A DNA stretch of 64,000 nt from an uncultured Flavobacteriales bacterium. Lineage in GTDB: Bacteria; Bacteroidota; Bacteroidia; Flavobacteriales; Crocinitomicaceae. Every line of letters starts with the position of its first letter. The stretch's first letter is position 1. Made by a program: the position numbers and the translations under genes. This document shows positions 16,567 through 24,787 of this stretch, piece after piece. The notes beneath the pieces were generated by a model. The model did no database searches and had not been told where the DNA came from. It saw only the letters and a list, made by a program, of their open reading frames with translations. The stretch is taken from contig CAMLIF010000002.1 in assembly GCA_946479985.1 (NCBI GenBank), positions 1-64,000 on the forward strand, given 5' to 3'.

Positions 16567-17328
16567 ATGAAAATTGCCATTGTTGGTACGGGAAATGTAG
16601 CGAGTCAACTAGTGAAGCGCCTTCAGGAATTACAGTTCCCTTTGTTTGGTGTATTGGGCAGTACCAAAGAAAAAACCAATCATTTTTCAGAAAAACACGC
16701 AATTACCGCCTTAGATAATCCGGAATCTGTTTCAGATGCCGATCTTACTATCCTGTGTGTTCAGGACACTAAACTAGATAAACTAATTCCGTTGTTTTCG
16801 GCATATTCAAATGTAGTCACCACTTCCGGAACGTTCGACATCACCCCTTATTCAGAGTCGGAAAATGCAGTTGGTGTTTTTTACCCGCTCCAAAGTTTTA
16901 GCCCAGGAGTATCGCTGGATTTTGCCTCAATTCCGGTTTTTGTAGAATCTGACAATCACGATTTATTAGTAACATTGATGAAACTTGCCGGCGACATTGG
17001 CAAAATCGGAATTGAAATGCGAGGTTCTGAGCGCGTTCATTTGCATCTCGGGGCAGTTTTTATCAATAACTTTACACACCATCTCAACAGTCTGGCAAAG
17101 GGATATGGAGATGATCACCACATTGATTTCTCGTGGTATTCAGCACTGATAGATGAAACGTTTCGAAAAATAAAACTCGGTGCCCGGGATGAAGATCAAA
17201 CCGGTCCTGCCAGGAGAAATGACCGTGAATCAATCCAAAGGCACCTGGAACTCCTGGATCCTAAGATGAGGATTGTATACCAAACGCTTACGGAGAGCAT
17301 CCAACAAAAATTCAAGAAGCATGATTAG
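16567..17328 (+). CDS. Rossmann-fold/DUF2520 protein
   Basis: 253 residues. The N-terminus MKIAIVGTGNVASQLV is a Gly-rich dinucleotide-binding motif of the pyrroline-5-carboxylate reductase/6-phosphogluconate dehydrogenase kind. The C-terminal half (GSERVHLHLGAVFINNFTHHL, LIDETFRKI, GPARRNDRESIQRHLELL) is the DUF2520 all-helical part. The family resembles NAD(P)-dependent oxidoreductases, but its substrate is not established. The last 8 nt (ATGATTAG) overlap the start of the next gene, so the two are coupled; this pairing with a KdsC-like phosphatase is a recurrent arrangement in Bacteroidota as far as I know. Confidence 0.88.
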   Translation: MKIAIVGTGNVASQLVKRLQELQFPLFGVLGSTKEKTNHFSEKHAITALDNPESVSDADLTILCVQDTKLDKLIPLFSAYSNVVTTSGTFDITPYSESENAVGVFYPLQSFSPGVSLDFASIPVFVESDNHDLLVTLMKLAGDIGKIGIEMRGSERVHLHLGAVFINNFTHHLNSLAKGYGDDHHIDFSWYSALIDETFRKIKLGARDEDQTGPARRNDRESIQRHLELLDPKMRIVYQTLTESIQQKFKKHD

Positions 17329-17839
17329 TTATAAAGAGCGACTACCCAAAATAACCACATTTATCTTTGACGTTGATGGTGTGCTCACTAATAATCAGGT
17401 GTTTTTAATGAACGGAGAAGTTGTTCGCTCTCTGCATTCGAAAGATGGATTTATTTTGCAACTGGCAGCAAAAAAAGGATATAAAATATTCATCATTACC
17501 GGAGGAAATTCGGAAGAAGTCAAGGATCGTTTGCTGCATGCCGGAGTAACGGAAGTTCATTTAAAATCGTCAGACAAAATGAGTGTTTATGATTCAATTT
17601 GTGAAAGACATAAGCTAAAACATGAGGAAATACTGTATATGGGTGATGACGTTCCTGATATTCCTGTATTGAAAAAAGTGGGTATTTCGTGTTGTCCGCA
17701 AGATGCAGTGAGTGATATAAAAGCGATTGTTCATTACCAATCCCCGATAGCAGGGGGACATGGCTGTGTTCGGGAAATTATGGAACAAGTTCTACGTGTG
17801 CAGGGAAAATGGAAAATTGAAGAAGATTATCATTGGTAA
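17321..17839 (+). CDS. HAD phosphatase, KdsC-like
   Basis: 172 residues from ATG 17321 (MISYKERLPKITTF). HAD signature FIFDVDGVLT with Asp17 and Asp19, IITGG motif II near 58-62, and YMGDDVPD motif IV near 107-113. The lack of a cap and the length match 3-deoxy-D-manno-octulosonate-8-phosphate phosphatase (KdsC/YrbI), which makes Kdo for lipid A core. No other Kdo genes lie here, so the substrate is a family-level inference. A start 16 codons upstream is possible but would lie well inside the DUF2520 gene. Confidence 0.88.
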   Translation: MISYKERLPKITTFIFDVDGVLTNNQVFLMNGEVVRSLHSKDGFILQLAAKKGYKIFIITGGNSEEVKDRLLHAGVTEVHLKSSDKMSVYDSICERHKLKHEEILYMGDDVPDIPVLKKVGISCCPQDAVSDIKAIVHYQSPIAGGHGCVREIMEQVLRVQGKWKIEEDYHW

Positions 17840-17849
17840 CCTGCCTCTT

Positions 17850-19316
17850 CTATTTCACTACTTTTATTGATGCATTCCCTAAATCACTTGACACTTCTAA
17901 AAAGTAAACTCCGTTCGACAAATCATCAGTTGCAATTGAGATCAAATTATTTTCCTGTATAAAGCTTCTCAGTAATTGTCCGAATTCATTGTATATTTTC
18001 ACTTCAGCCCGACAGTTATCAGGCAAACGGAGTTTCAATTCATTGTTAAATGGATTTGGAAATGCCGACACTTCCAATAAATTCTTATTCTCAAGAACCG
18101 ATACCAGATCAAAAATTTGGGGTGAAGTAGTGTTGTAAGGATAGTTCGAATCATCGCCGATCTTCACAATAAACAGGCTATTTCCTCCACCGGCATAATA
18201 GCTATGAAATCCAACAAAAGCTGCCATTCCGTCTTTGGTAGCAATAATTTGGTTTGCCTGATCCTGACCTAAATTGCCATAGGTCATATCGTAATTCTCC
18301 CAACTGAAAAATGCGCTGTATCTTGATAAGATCAAGTCTTCACCATCGGCATAAGTAGGAAATCCCGGATCTTCAATTTGACGAAGCACAAATAATTTGT
18401 TTGTTGAAGTATATTGAATAAAGGCTCCGAATCTGGTGCTTCCTCCACCCTGGAAATTTTCTTCCGTGAACAAGTCACCATTCATCAGAACATTCAAACG
18501 ATGGTACTGCCAGTTTTCATCACCTACATCTTTGAGCTGGCCAACAGTCATCAAAACGGTATTGTAATGATGAATATCATTCAACTCGCTTGATCCCTTC
18601 TCTCCGAAGATCTTCTCCCAGACAATTGTTCCATCAAGATAAAAAGTACCAACGTATGATTTATTCAAAAGCGAATCTTCGATATACTTTGTTCCGCAAA
18701 TAGCAAAACTGGTGTCTGTAATAGCCGTAATTCCTTTGAGTAAATCGTTCCCTGAGCTACCCCATTTTTTTGTCCAAAGAACTGTGCCGTCATACTTCAT
18801 CCGGAACATGTAAAAATCAGTATCTCCGGTTTCTGTACTATCTGTTTCACCAATTACAACAATACTTGAATCCGGAAACATTAACGCATTATGAACGCGT
18901 TCCCAGGCACCATAATCGAAAAACTGCTCCCATTGCTGAACTCCGGCGGGGTCAGTAAAAACTACATAAGCATCAAAGTCATGAGAAGGTCCGCTGTTCG
19001 ACGTTCCTATAATATAGTGGCCATAATCCGGAATGGAAAAAACACGTTTTCCTTCTTCATATTCCTCTCCGCCGTAGGCATTCGACCACAAGTACTCACC
19101 ATTCTTATCAAGATTCAAAAGAAAAGCTTGCGACGGTGCATCCGAAAAGCTCGATGAAGATCCTGTAATTAAATAGGAACTATCTTCCAATTGAGTAAGT
19201 CCTTCTGCTTTGTCATAACCTGTTCCGGAGAACACTTTGTAAAAAGAAGCTGGCTGACCGAATGAAATCATAGGGCAGATTAGCAGACAACAAGCAACTA
19301 TTAATTTAAGTCCCAT
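17850..19316 (-). CDS. T9SS type A cargo, beta-propeller-like
   Basis: 488 residues. Signal peptide MGLKLIVACCLLICPMISFGQ. The body repeats units of about 45-50 residues ending in forms such as DSSYLITGSSS, PDYGHYIIGTSNS, DSSIVVIGETDS and DTSFAICGTKY. This is the pattern of bacterial propeller proteins that report 'stored event' strings, giving a likely 6-8 blade propeller. The C-terminus VSAFPNPFNNELKLRLP...NGVYFLEVSSDLGNASIKVVK is a T9SS type A sorting domain. It overlaps the preceding barrel gene by 16 nt and is the last gene of a three-gene operon. Only 10 nt separate it from the converging HAD gene, with no visible terminator. Confidence 0.85.
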   Translation of the reverse strand: MGLKLIVACCLLICPMISFGQPASFYKVFSGTGYDKAEGLTQLEDSSYLITGSSSSFSDAPSQAFLLNLDKNGEYLWSNAYGGEEYEEGKRVFSIPDYGHYIIGTSNSGPSHDFDAYVVFTDPAGVQQWEQFFDYGAWERVHNALMFPDSSIVVIGETDSTETGDTDFYMFRMKYDGTVLWTKKWGSSGNDLLKGITAITDTSFAICGTKYIEDSLLNKSYVGTFYLDGTIVWEKIFGEKGSSELNDIHHYNTVLMTVGQLKDVGDENWQYHRLNVLMNGDLFTEENFQGGGSTRFGAFIQYTSTNKLFVLRQIEDPGFPTYADGEDLILSRYSAFFSWENYDMTYGNLGQDQANQIIATKDGMAAFVGFHSYYAGGGNSLFIVKIGDDSNYPYNTTSPQIFDLVSVLENKNLLEVSAFPNPFNNELKLRLPDNCRAEVKIYNEFGQLLRSFIQENNLISIATDDLSNGVYFLEVSSDLGNASIKVVK

Positions 19317-20545
19317 ACGCTTCTTATAATAAGTGATTTACCATAACCGGATGCCAAAACAGACCCGATTATATTATCAGTTCCAAGTGTAATACGCAGT
19401 TTCGGCGCGACATACGTGAAATTCAAACCTGCATTAAAAAATCCGAATCCACCATAACTTGCATTTGCAGAGATCATGAACGCAGCTATTGGTTTGTAGC
19501 ATGCTCCGGCGTAGACCTGAGGCAATATATCCAGTGACGGATAAAGTCGCAAACCAAAATAAGACTGCCATTTCTGATTGCCCTGAAAATTAACCAGCTT
19601 ACCTGCCTGAATATATCCGGGTAGGATAAAAGATCTTCTTTGCATGGTATCTTTACTTACTCCCATTGAATCAAGTACAGAATAATCGTCTCTTGAAAAG
19701 GGTGAACTTGATCCGAACAATTGATTCAGTTCGAATCCGGTAAAAGTGTAATTGGAATCGACGTGATATTGTGTTACACTATTATTGGTAAAAACAATTC
19801 CCAGATTATTGGCGCTTACTTCGAAAACCGTTTCAGTTTCTTTCACCCAAGGCACTTTCACACGATAGGCTGCGTCAACTGAAAATCCAAGCCCCTTTGA
19901 AAAGTTATTTCCTGAAGTATAATCAAATTCGCCGGCAAGTTTCATATTAACCTCAGAGCCGTCTGTATCCTGGTACAAATCACCTTTCCGTACAACAGAT
20001 TGAACAGCATCCTGCAGATTTACCAAATTCAGGAATACATAACTCCCCATTCTTTTATCACGAATACCAAAACCAATTTTCTGAAATCGCGTGAAATTCA
20101 TTTTAGTTCTGGAGAAATGGGCAGTATCTCCTAAATAGGGTTCATTTCCGTAGAAAACCAAACCAAAAGCATCTTTGCTGTAACTCACATTCCCAACCGC
20201 GTAATATCCCGCTTTAACTCCCCAGCTCCAATTTGAATTGTGAAACAAACTGTCTGAATTGTGAAAATAGGTAATTTCATTATTTGATGCCAGACCGGCG
20301 AAATTGACTGTTTTGTGTTTTTTAAGCGAACGGTCTTTCATCCCCTCATCAATATATCCACCAAAAAGCAATGTATTAGAGATCTCATTCTTAAGCGAGG
20401 TCGTTAGAAAATCAAACTGACCGTTCACCAAAAGCTGCTGTCCGTATGGTTTTAGCGAATCATATTCTCCGGGAGCATTTACCTGTGCAATTGATTTACC
20501 AGCAAACAAAGCGCAGAAAAAGAATAACAAATTAATTTTCTTCAT
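19301..20545 (-). CDS. Outer-membrane barrel protein, DUF5723-like
   Basis: 414 residues. Signal peptide MKKINLLFFFCALFAGKSIAQ. The rest alternates short amphipathic strands rich in Tyr, Phe, Gly and Asn (NFAGLASNNEITYFHNS, WGVKAGYYAVGNVSYSKD, GFGFFNAGLNFTYVAPKLRITLGTDN), like a FadL/PorQ-type barrel, and it ends in aromatic-rich strands. Assignment to DUF5723 is from general resemblance. Start and stop codons overlap by 1 nt (TAATG) with the upstream lipoprotein gene, and its end overlaps the T9SS cargo gene, so all three are coupled. Confidence 0.75.
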   Translation of the reverse strand: MKKINLLFFFCALFAGKSIAQVNAPGEYDSLKPYGQQLLVNGQFDFLTTSLKNEISNTLLFGGYIDEGMKDRSLKKHKTVNFAGLASNNEITYFHNSDSLFHNSNWSWGVKAGYYAVGNVSYSKDAFGLVFYGNEPYLGDTAHFSRTKMNFTRFQKIGFGIRDKRMGSYVFLNLVNLQDAVQSVVRKGDLYQDTDGSEVNMKLAGEFDYTSGNNFSKGLGFSVDAAYRVKVPWVKETETVFEVSANNLGIVFTNNSVTQYHVDSNYTFTGFELNQLFGSSSPFSRDDYSVLDSMGVSKDTMQRRSFILPGYIQAGKLVNFQGNQKWQSYFGLRLYPSLDILPQVYAGACYKPIAAFMISANASYGGFGFFNAGLNFTYVAPKLRITLGTDNIIGSVLASGYGKSLIIRSVWDLN

Positions 20546-22128
20546 TAAACTTTATGTTTTACGGCGATTTTTGCCCCTAATTTGAATTTCATAAATGCTC
20601 CCTCCGGAATACTCATCTGAATTGAATTATTAGTATTCGGATCAGGTGTATTCAATTTCAAGCGCATACAAACTTTTTTTGCATTGTTCAATAAAGCAAC
20701 TTGTTCAGCCGAGCAATTGAGGTTTATTTTGGAATCTTTCTGAAGAATTCCGTTGATTACTGTTCCATACACACTGGATGTTACAGAATTATCGGAAATA
20801 AGCTGTGTTAATAAATTTCCGGAACCATCCAGGAAGAACAATTCCAAATCTCCCTGGAACGGGAATGCATTTGTGACATTCAGCCAAATAATTCCTGATT
20901 CTACATGCGTCGCATCATAGTTCTGATTTAAAGAGAAATCAAACGTATCTACGATTGTCAAATCATCGAATCCAACATTCAAAGGTAAATTCCCTGTCAA
21001 CTTGATATTCAACGGGTGCGCATCATAAATTTCATCATAACCACCAGAAACGTTGCCCCATGGATTTATCTGAAGCTGATATGAAATCTCATTTGATCCG
21101 CCATGATTTTCGAGGTAGTTTTCCAGGTTACTATTTGATCCGTCGAAAGCAACATTCGTTACCGTTGATTGAAATGCATTGTAATTGCCAAAAGCAGGAT
21201 TTATTGTGATCCAATCTCCCACACTTGGATGAACCAGGCTTACCGTATTACCTTCGTAGTTTGTGTTTTTCAAACTTACCAATTTGATCTTGGCGCTCAA
21301 TTTAAAGCCATTTTCGATTTCCAAACCTAAAGAAGCGGCATCGATATCAACCATTCCGCTAACGATATTGTTGAAAAAGGAAATGTTCTCAACTACAGTT
21401 TCTGTAATCAGCTCCGAACCAAAATAACCGCGAGCATAATCCAATTTCAAATTACTCATGGTAAAATCGAAACGCAGACTGTCCTGATTATTAATAGTAA
21501 TTGAAGGTCCGTTGGGATCAGTTTTAACAGTTAATATAGACTGAAGCTTATTGGACGAATTTCCGTTTTGCCCGGTAAGATCAATAGTATAGCCAGTCAA
21601 ATCAACGTAATCCGAAGTAGCACTCGGACTAGCATTGGTTCCCGGCGGAACTGTAAATGATTGTGAAAGTGTTACCCCGTTTTTTATAACACCGGGCAGT
21701 TCAACAGTAAAGATAGTGGCTGTCTCAACCGGACTTTCTACGCGAAGCTGAATTCCCCCGGTTTGAATCTGCATCAATCTTAACTGAACCGGATTCAAAT
21801 CAAAATTATGTTCCTGAATATCATTCACGAAACTTACACCCGGAGCAACATTAAAGTTTGAAACGTTCAGTGCAAAGCTATGTCGTACTGTTGTATCAGG
21901 AATTTTAACGAAATCACTTAAGCGAAATGAATAAATATTTCTATCAATTGACAGTTCATAACTGCCACTATTTACGGAAAGGATGGATTGATCATCGAGT
22001 TGTTCAAGAGTCAAACTATCTTCTACAAGAGGCAAAGCCCATTTCGTGTCCCATTCGGCTTTTTCCCGTTTACAAGAGACCAGCACCAATATACACACAG
22101 TACTTAAACAATATAATACTCTCTTCAT
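20545..22128 (-). CDS. Large predicted lipoprotein
   Basis: 527 residues from ATG 22128, with GGA six nt before it; an ATG two codons earlier abuts the GGA. Lipobox LVSCKRE, so the mature protein is lipid-anchored at Cys. The body is beta-rich, with repeated strands of the type IQLRVESPVETATIFTVELPGV, SLRFDFTMSNLKLDYARGY and TIVDTFDFSLNQNYD. No known domain is recognised. It begins the operon lipoprotein / outer-membrane barrel / T9SS cargo. A joint role at the outer membrane is inferred from order and overlap only. Confidence 0.75.
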   Translation of the reverse strand: MKRVLYCLSTVCILVLVSCKREKAEWDTKWALPLVEDSLTLEQLDDQSILSVNSGSYELSIDRNIYSFRLSDFVKIPDTTVRHSFALNVSNFNVAPGVSFVNDIQEHNFDLNPVQLRLMQIQTGGIQLRVESPVETATIFTVELPGVIKNGVTLSQSFTVPPGTNASPSATSDYVDLTGYTIDLTGQNGNSSNKLQSILTVKTDPNGPSITINNQDSLRFDFTMSNLKLDYARGYFGSELITETVVENISFFNNIVSGMVDIDAASLGLEIENGFKLSAKIKLVSLKNTNYEGNTVSLVHPSVGDWITINPAFGNYNAFQSTVTNVAFDGSNSNLENYLENHGGSNEISYQLQINPWGNVSGGYDEIYDAHPLNIKLTGNLPLNVGFDDLTIVDTFDFSLNQNYDATHVESGIIWLNVTNAFPFQGDLELFFLDGSGNLLTQLISDNSVTSSVYGTVINGILQKDSKINLNCSAEQVALLNNAKKVCMRLKLNTPDPNTNNSIQMSIPEGAFMKFKLGAKIAVKHKV

Positions 22129-22136
22129 GATCATTC

Positions 22137-22144
22137 CAAAGATA
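22137..22144 (-). promoter_or_regulatory. TATCTTTG, -7 element of the lipoprotein operon
   Basis: Perfect TAnnTTTG on the minus strand, 8 nt before the ATG at 22128. No TTG at normal -33 spacing. Confidence 0.4.
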
Positions 22145-22178
22145 CGTGAACTAGTAAAAGGTTGGATTTCAAAATATT

Positions 22179-23384
22179 TTATACACGCTCAATGATGGTT
22201 GCATAACCTTGTCCAACACCAATGCACATGGTAACCAGTGCATATTTTTTATTCGAACGCTGAAGTTCATTTGCCGCAGCCATCAAAATGCGTGCTCCGG
22301 ACATTCCCAGCGGGTGCCCAAGTGCGATTGCTCCGCCATTCGGGTTAATTCTCGGATCGTTGTCAGCAATACCAAGTGTTCTGGTGCAGGCAAGAACTTG
22401 TGCAGCGAAAGCTTCATTCAATTCCAAAACATCCATTTGATCCAACGTAAGTCCGGCTAATTTCAATGCTTTTTGGGAAGCCTGAACAGGACCAATTCCC
22501 ATAATTCTGGGCTCAACTCCCGCAACTGCTGCAGAAACAATTCTGGCAACCGGCGTTAAGTTCTGTTCTTTCAATCCGTTTTCAGAAGCCAGCAATAAGG
22601 CGCAAGCACCATCATTTAATCCTGAAGCGTTACCTGCCGTTACCGTTCCGTCCTTTTTAAACGCGGGACGAAGACCACCAAGCGATTCCATTGAAGTTCC
22701 CGGCCGTATAAATTCGTCTTTGTCAAAAATCAAAGGATCTTGTTTTTTTCTGGGAATAGAAACCGAAACTATTTCTTGTCCTAAAATCCCGTTTTCCTGC
22801 GCGCGAACAGCTTTTTCCTGAGACCAAACGGAGAATTTATCCTGGTCTTCACGCGAAATACTCAGCATTTCCGCTAAATTTTCTGCTGTATTTCCCATCG
22901 CATCAACTCCAAACATCTCCTCCATTTTCGGGTTAATGAATCTCCATCCAAATGACGAATCGTATAGTTGCTGGTCTCTGCCGTACGCAGAAGATGCTTT
23001 TGACATAACCAAAGGTCCGCGCGTCATGTGTTCCATTCCTCCTGCAACCATGACATCAGCGCTTCCAGTTTGAATTGCTCTTGCCGCAGTAACCGAAGCC
23101 GCCATTCCGGAAGCACACAATCTATTTACAGTTTCACCACCAACAGAAATCGGGTAACCAGCGAGCAGCAAAGCCATTCGCGCAACATTCCGATTATCCT
23201 CTCCTGCTTGATTTGCACAACCAAAATAAAGATCATCAATTGCTTCAGGGTTTAATCCTTTATTTTTTTCCAAAAGAGCTTTTAAAACATGTGCTGCCAA
23301 ATCATCAGCTCTCACAGGAGAAAGTGTTCCACCAAAATTACCAATAGCAGTTCTCACGCCATTTACCAGATATGCATCCTTCAT
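22179..23384 (-). CDS. Thiolase of the PcaF/PaaJ type
   Basis: 401 residues from ATG 23384 (MKDAYLVNGVRTAIGNFGG). Thiolytic cleavage or condensation of 3-ketoacyl-CoA. Nucleophile Cys90 in NRLCASGM, His357 in LGHPLGMSGAR, and Cys387 in CIGVGQG are all present. The segments LYFGCANQAGEDNRNVARMALLLAG and MSKASSAYGR are typical of 3-oxoadipyl-CoA thiolases of aromatic/phenylacetate degradation. No other paa or pca genes are adjacent, though a PaaY-like protein lies at 46.7 kb. It may simply serve fatty-acid oxidation. It stands alone, with no clear promoter consensus. Confidence 0.9.
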   Translation of the reverse strand: MKDAYLVNGVRTAIGNFGGTLSPVRADDLAAHVLKALLEKNKGLNPEAIDDLYFGCANQAGEDNRNVARMALLLAGYPISVGGETVNRLCASGMAASVTAARAIQTGSADVMVAGGMEHMTRGPLVMSKASSAYGRDQQLYDSSFGWRFINPKMEEMFGVDAMGNTAENLAEMLSISREDQDKFSVWSQEKAVRAQENGILGQEIVSVSIPRKKQDPLIFDKDEFIRPGTSMESLGGLRPAFKKDGTVTAGNASGLNDGACALLLASENGLKEQNLTPVARIVSAAVAGVEPRIMGIGPVQASQKALKLAGLTLDQMDVLELNEAFAAQVLACTRTLGIADNDPRINPNGGAIALGHPLGMSGARILMAAANELQRSNKKYALVTMCIGVGQGYATIIERV

Positions 23385-23596
23385 ATTTATCAACAATTGC
23401 GCTATTTCCTCTGAATGAAATCAGGAAGATTCAGCTTTCAAAAAAGTAAGGTTAAAGTTAGTACTTCTAATTCAGCTGGAAGTTGATTTTGAATAATTAT
23501 TACCGAAATGAGTAACAGGTTTTACAAAAAAGGTCTCTTACCTATTCAAATCAGAAAAGCAAGCTGCGATTCAGTTACCGTAAGTTCAATTTTGAT

Positions 23597-23636
23597 AATG
23601 TTGAAAACATTCTGTTCGAAGTGGTTTTTATTCTTG
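23597..23636 (+). promoter_or_regulatory. Possible promoter region of the TPR gene
   Basis: AATGTT-GAA-AACATT (23597-23611) is a perfect 6-bp inverted repeat. It is followed by TATTCTTG (23629-23636), which matches TAnnTTTG at 7 of 8 positions, 36 nt before the ATG. The rest of the 288-nt gap shows nothing else. Confidence 0.25.
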
Positions 23637-23672
23637 CTACATTCAAGCCACTAAAACGAAAATGAAACTAAC

Positions 23673-24773
23673 ATGAAACAGACGAAACTGGTGCTGGCTG
23701 CGACTTGTTTTCTCGCGTTGAATTCCTTTGCTCAAATGGAGGAACTGACACCGAAAGAAAAACAATACCGCGACTCAATCACGAAGCTAAATCAGCAAAA
23801 CGCTACTATTGCAGCAAGTCAGGAAGCTTATAACAAAGGAATTGAACTTTACAATGAGAAAAAATTCTCCGAATCAATTGCCGAATTCAAGAAATCAATT
23901 ACGTCTGATCCGAACTTTACGGCAGCATATTACAATAAGGGAGTAGCAGAAAACGAAGCGGAAAAATACCAGGATGCTGTTACAACACTGACCACTTTAA
24001 TTGACAAACAGCCCGGATATTCCAAGGCCTATTTCCAAAGAGGAAGAAGTTACCAGGGCTTGAATGATTATTTGAAATCGGAAAAAGATTACGAAAAATC
24101 CATTGCACTGGAACCAACAAATCCGAAAGCATATTACAATTACGGTACACTGAAATTCATGCAGCAAGACTACAACACCGCAATAAAACACTTCACGAAA
24201 ACTATTGAACTGGATGCCAATAATGCCTATGCTTACAATGATAGAGGAAGCTGTTACCGTATGCTGAACCAGCTTCCAAAAGCAATTGCTGATTACGAAG
24301 AAGCGCAGCGTAAAAATCCGAATCTTGCTTTTGTTCTGAACAATATCGGAACGGTGAAGAAAAAAATGAAAGATTATGTTGGCGCGGTCGCAGCTTTCAA
24401 TCGGGCTATATCCATTGACCCGAATTACTATTTGGCATATAACAACAGGGGCGCAACTTATGTCGACAAAGGCGGTGCAAACGAAGACGCGATCAAAGAT
24501 TTCGAGAAAGCGCTCTTGCTGAATGATTCTTACGGTCCGGCAGCTTCAAATCTTTCAGGAGTATATTTTATGAAGAAAGATTACAAAAAAGCCCTGGAAA
24601 TGGCTGATAAAGCAATTGCTCTCGACCCGAATTACGCAGCCGCTTATGTTAATCGTGGTATGGCAAAGGAAATGCTTCGCGATTTGGAAGGCGCTTGCCA
24701 GGACTGGAAGAAAGCCAACGAACTCGGTTCAAAAGAAGGAAAAGTATATTACGCAGGTAACTGCTCCAATTAA
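23673..24773 (+). CDS. Secreted TPR protein
   Basis: 366 residues. Signal peptide MKQTKLVLAATCFLALNSFAQ. From about residue 50 to the end there are eight or nine TPR units of 34 residues with the usual pattern (AYNKGIELYNEKKFSESIAEFKKSI, AYYNKGVAENEAEKYQDAV, AYNDRGSCYRMLNQLPKAIADYEEA, AYNNRGATYVDKGGANEDAIKDFEKA). It is a protein-protein interaction scaffold in the periplasm. It lies 14 nt before the PorE-like gene, which also begins with TPR-type helices, so the two are likely co-expressed and may bind each other (inference). Confidence 0.9.
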   Translation: MKQTKLVLAATCFLALNSFAQMEELTPKEKQYRDSITKLNQQNATIAASQEAYNKGIELYNEKKFSESIAEFKKSITSDPNFTAAYYNKGVAENEAEKYQDAVTTLTTLIDKQPGYSKAYFQRGRSYQGLNDYLKSEKDYEKSIALEPTNPKAYYNYGTLKFMQQDYNTAIKHFTKTIELDANNAYAYNDRGSCYRMLNQLPKAIADYEEAQRKNPNLAFVLNNIGTVKKKMKDYVGAVAAFNRAISIDPNYYLAYNNRGATYVDKGGANEDAIKDFEKALLLNDSYGPAASNLSGVYFMKKDYKKALEMADKAIALDPNYAAAYVNRGMAKEMLRDLEGACQDWKKANELGSKEGKVYYAGNCSN

Positions 24774-24787
24774 TAAGATTTATCAAG

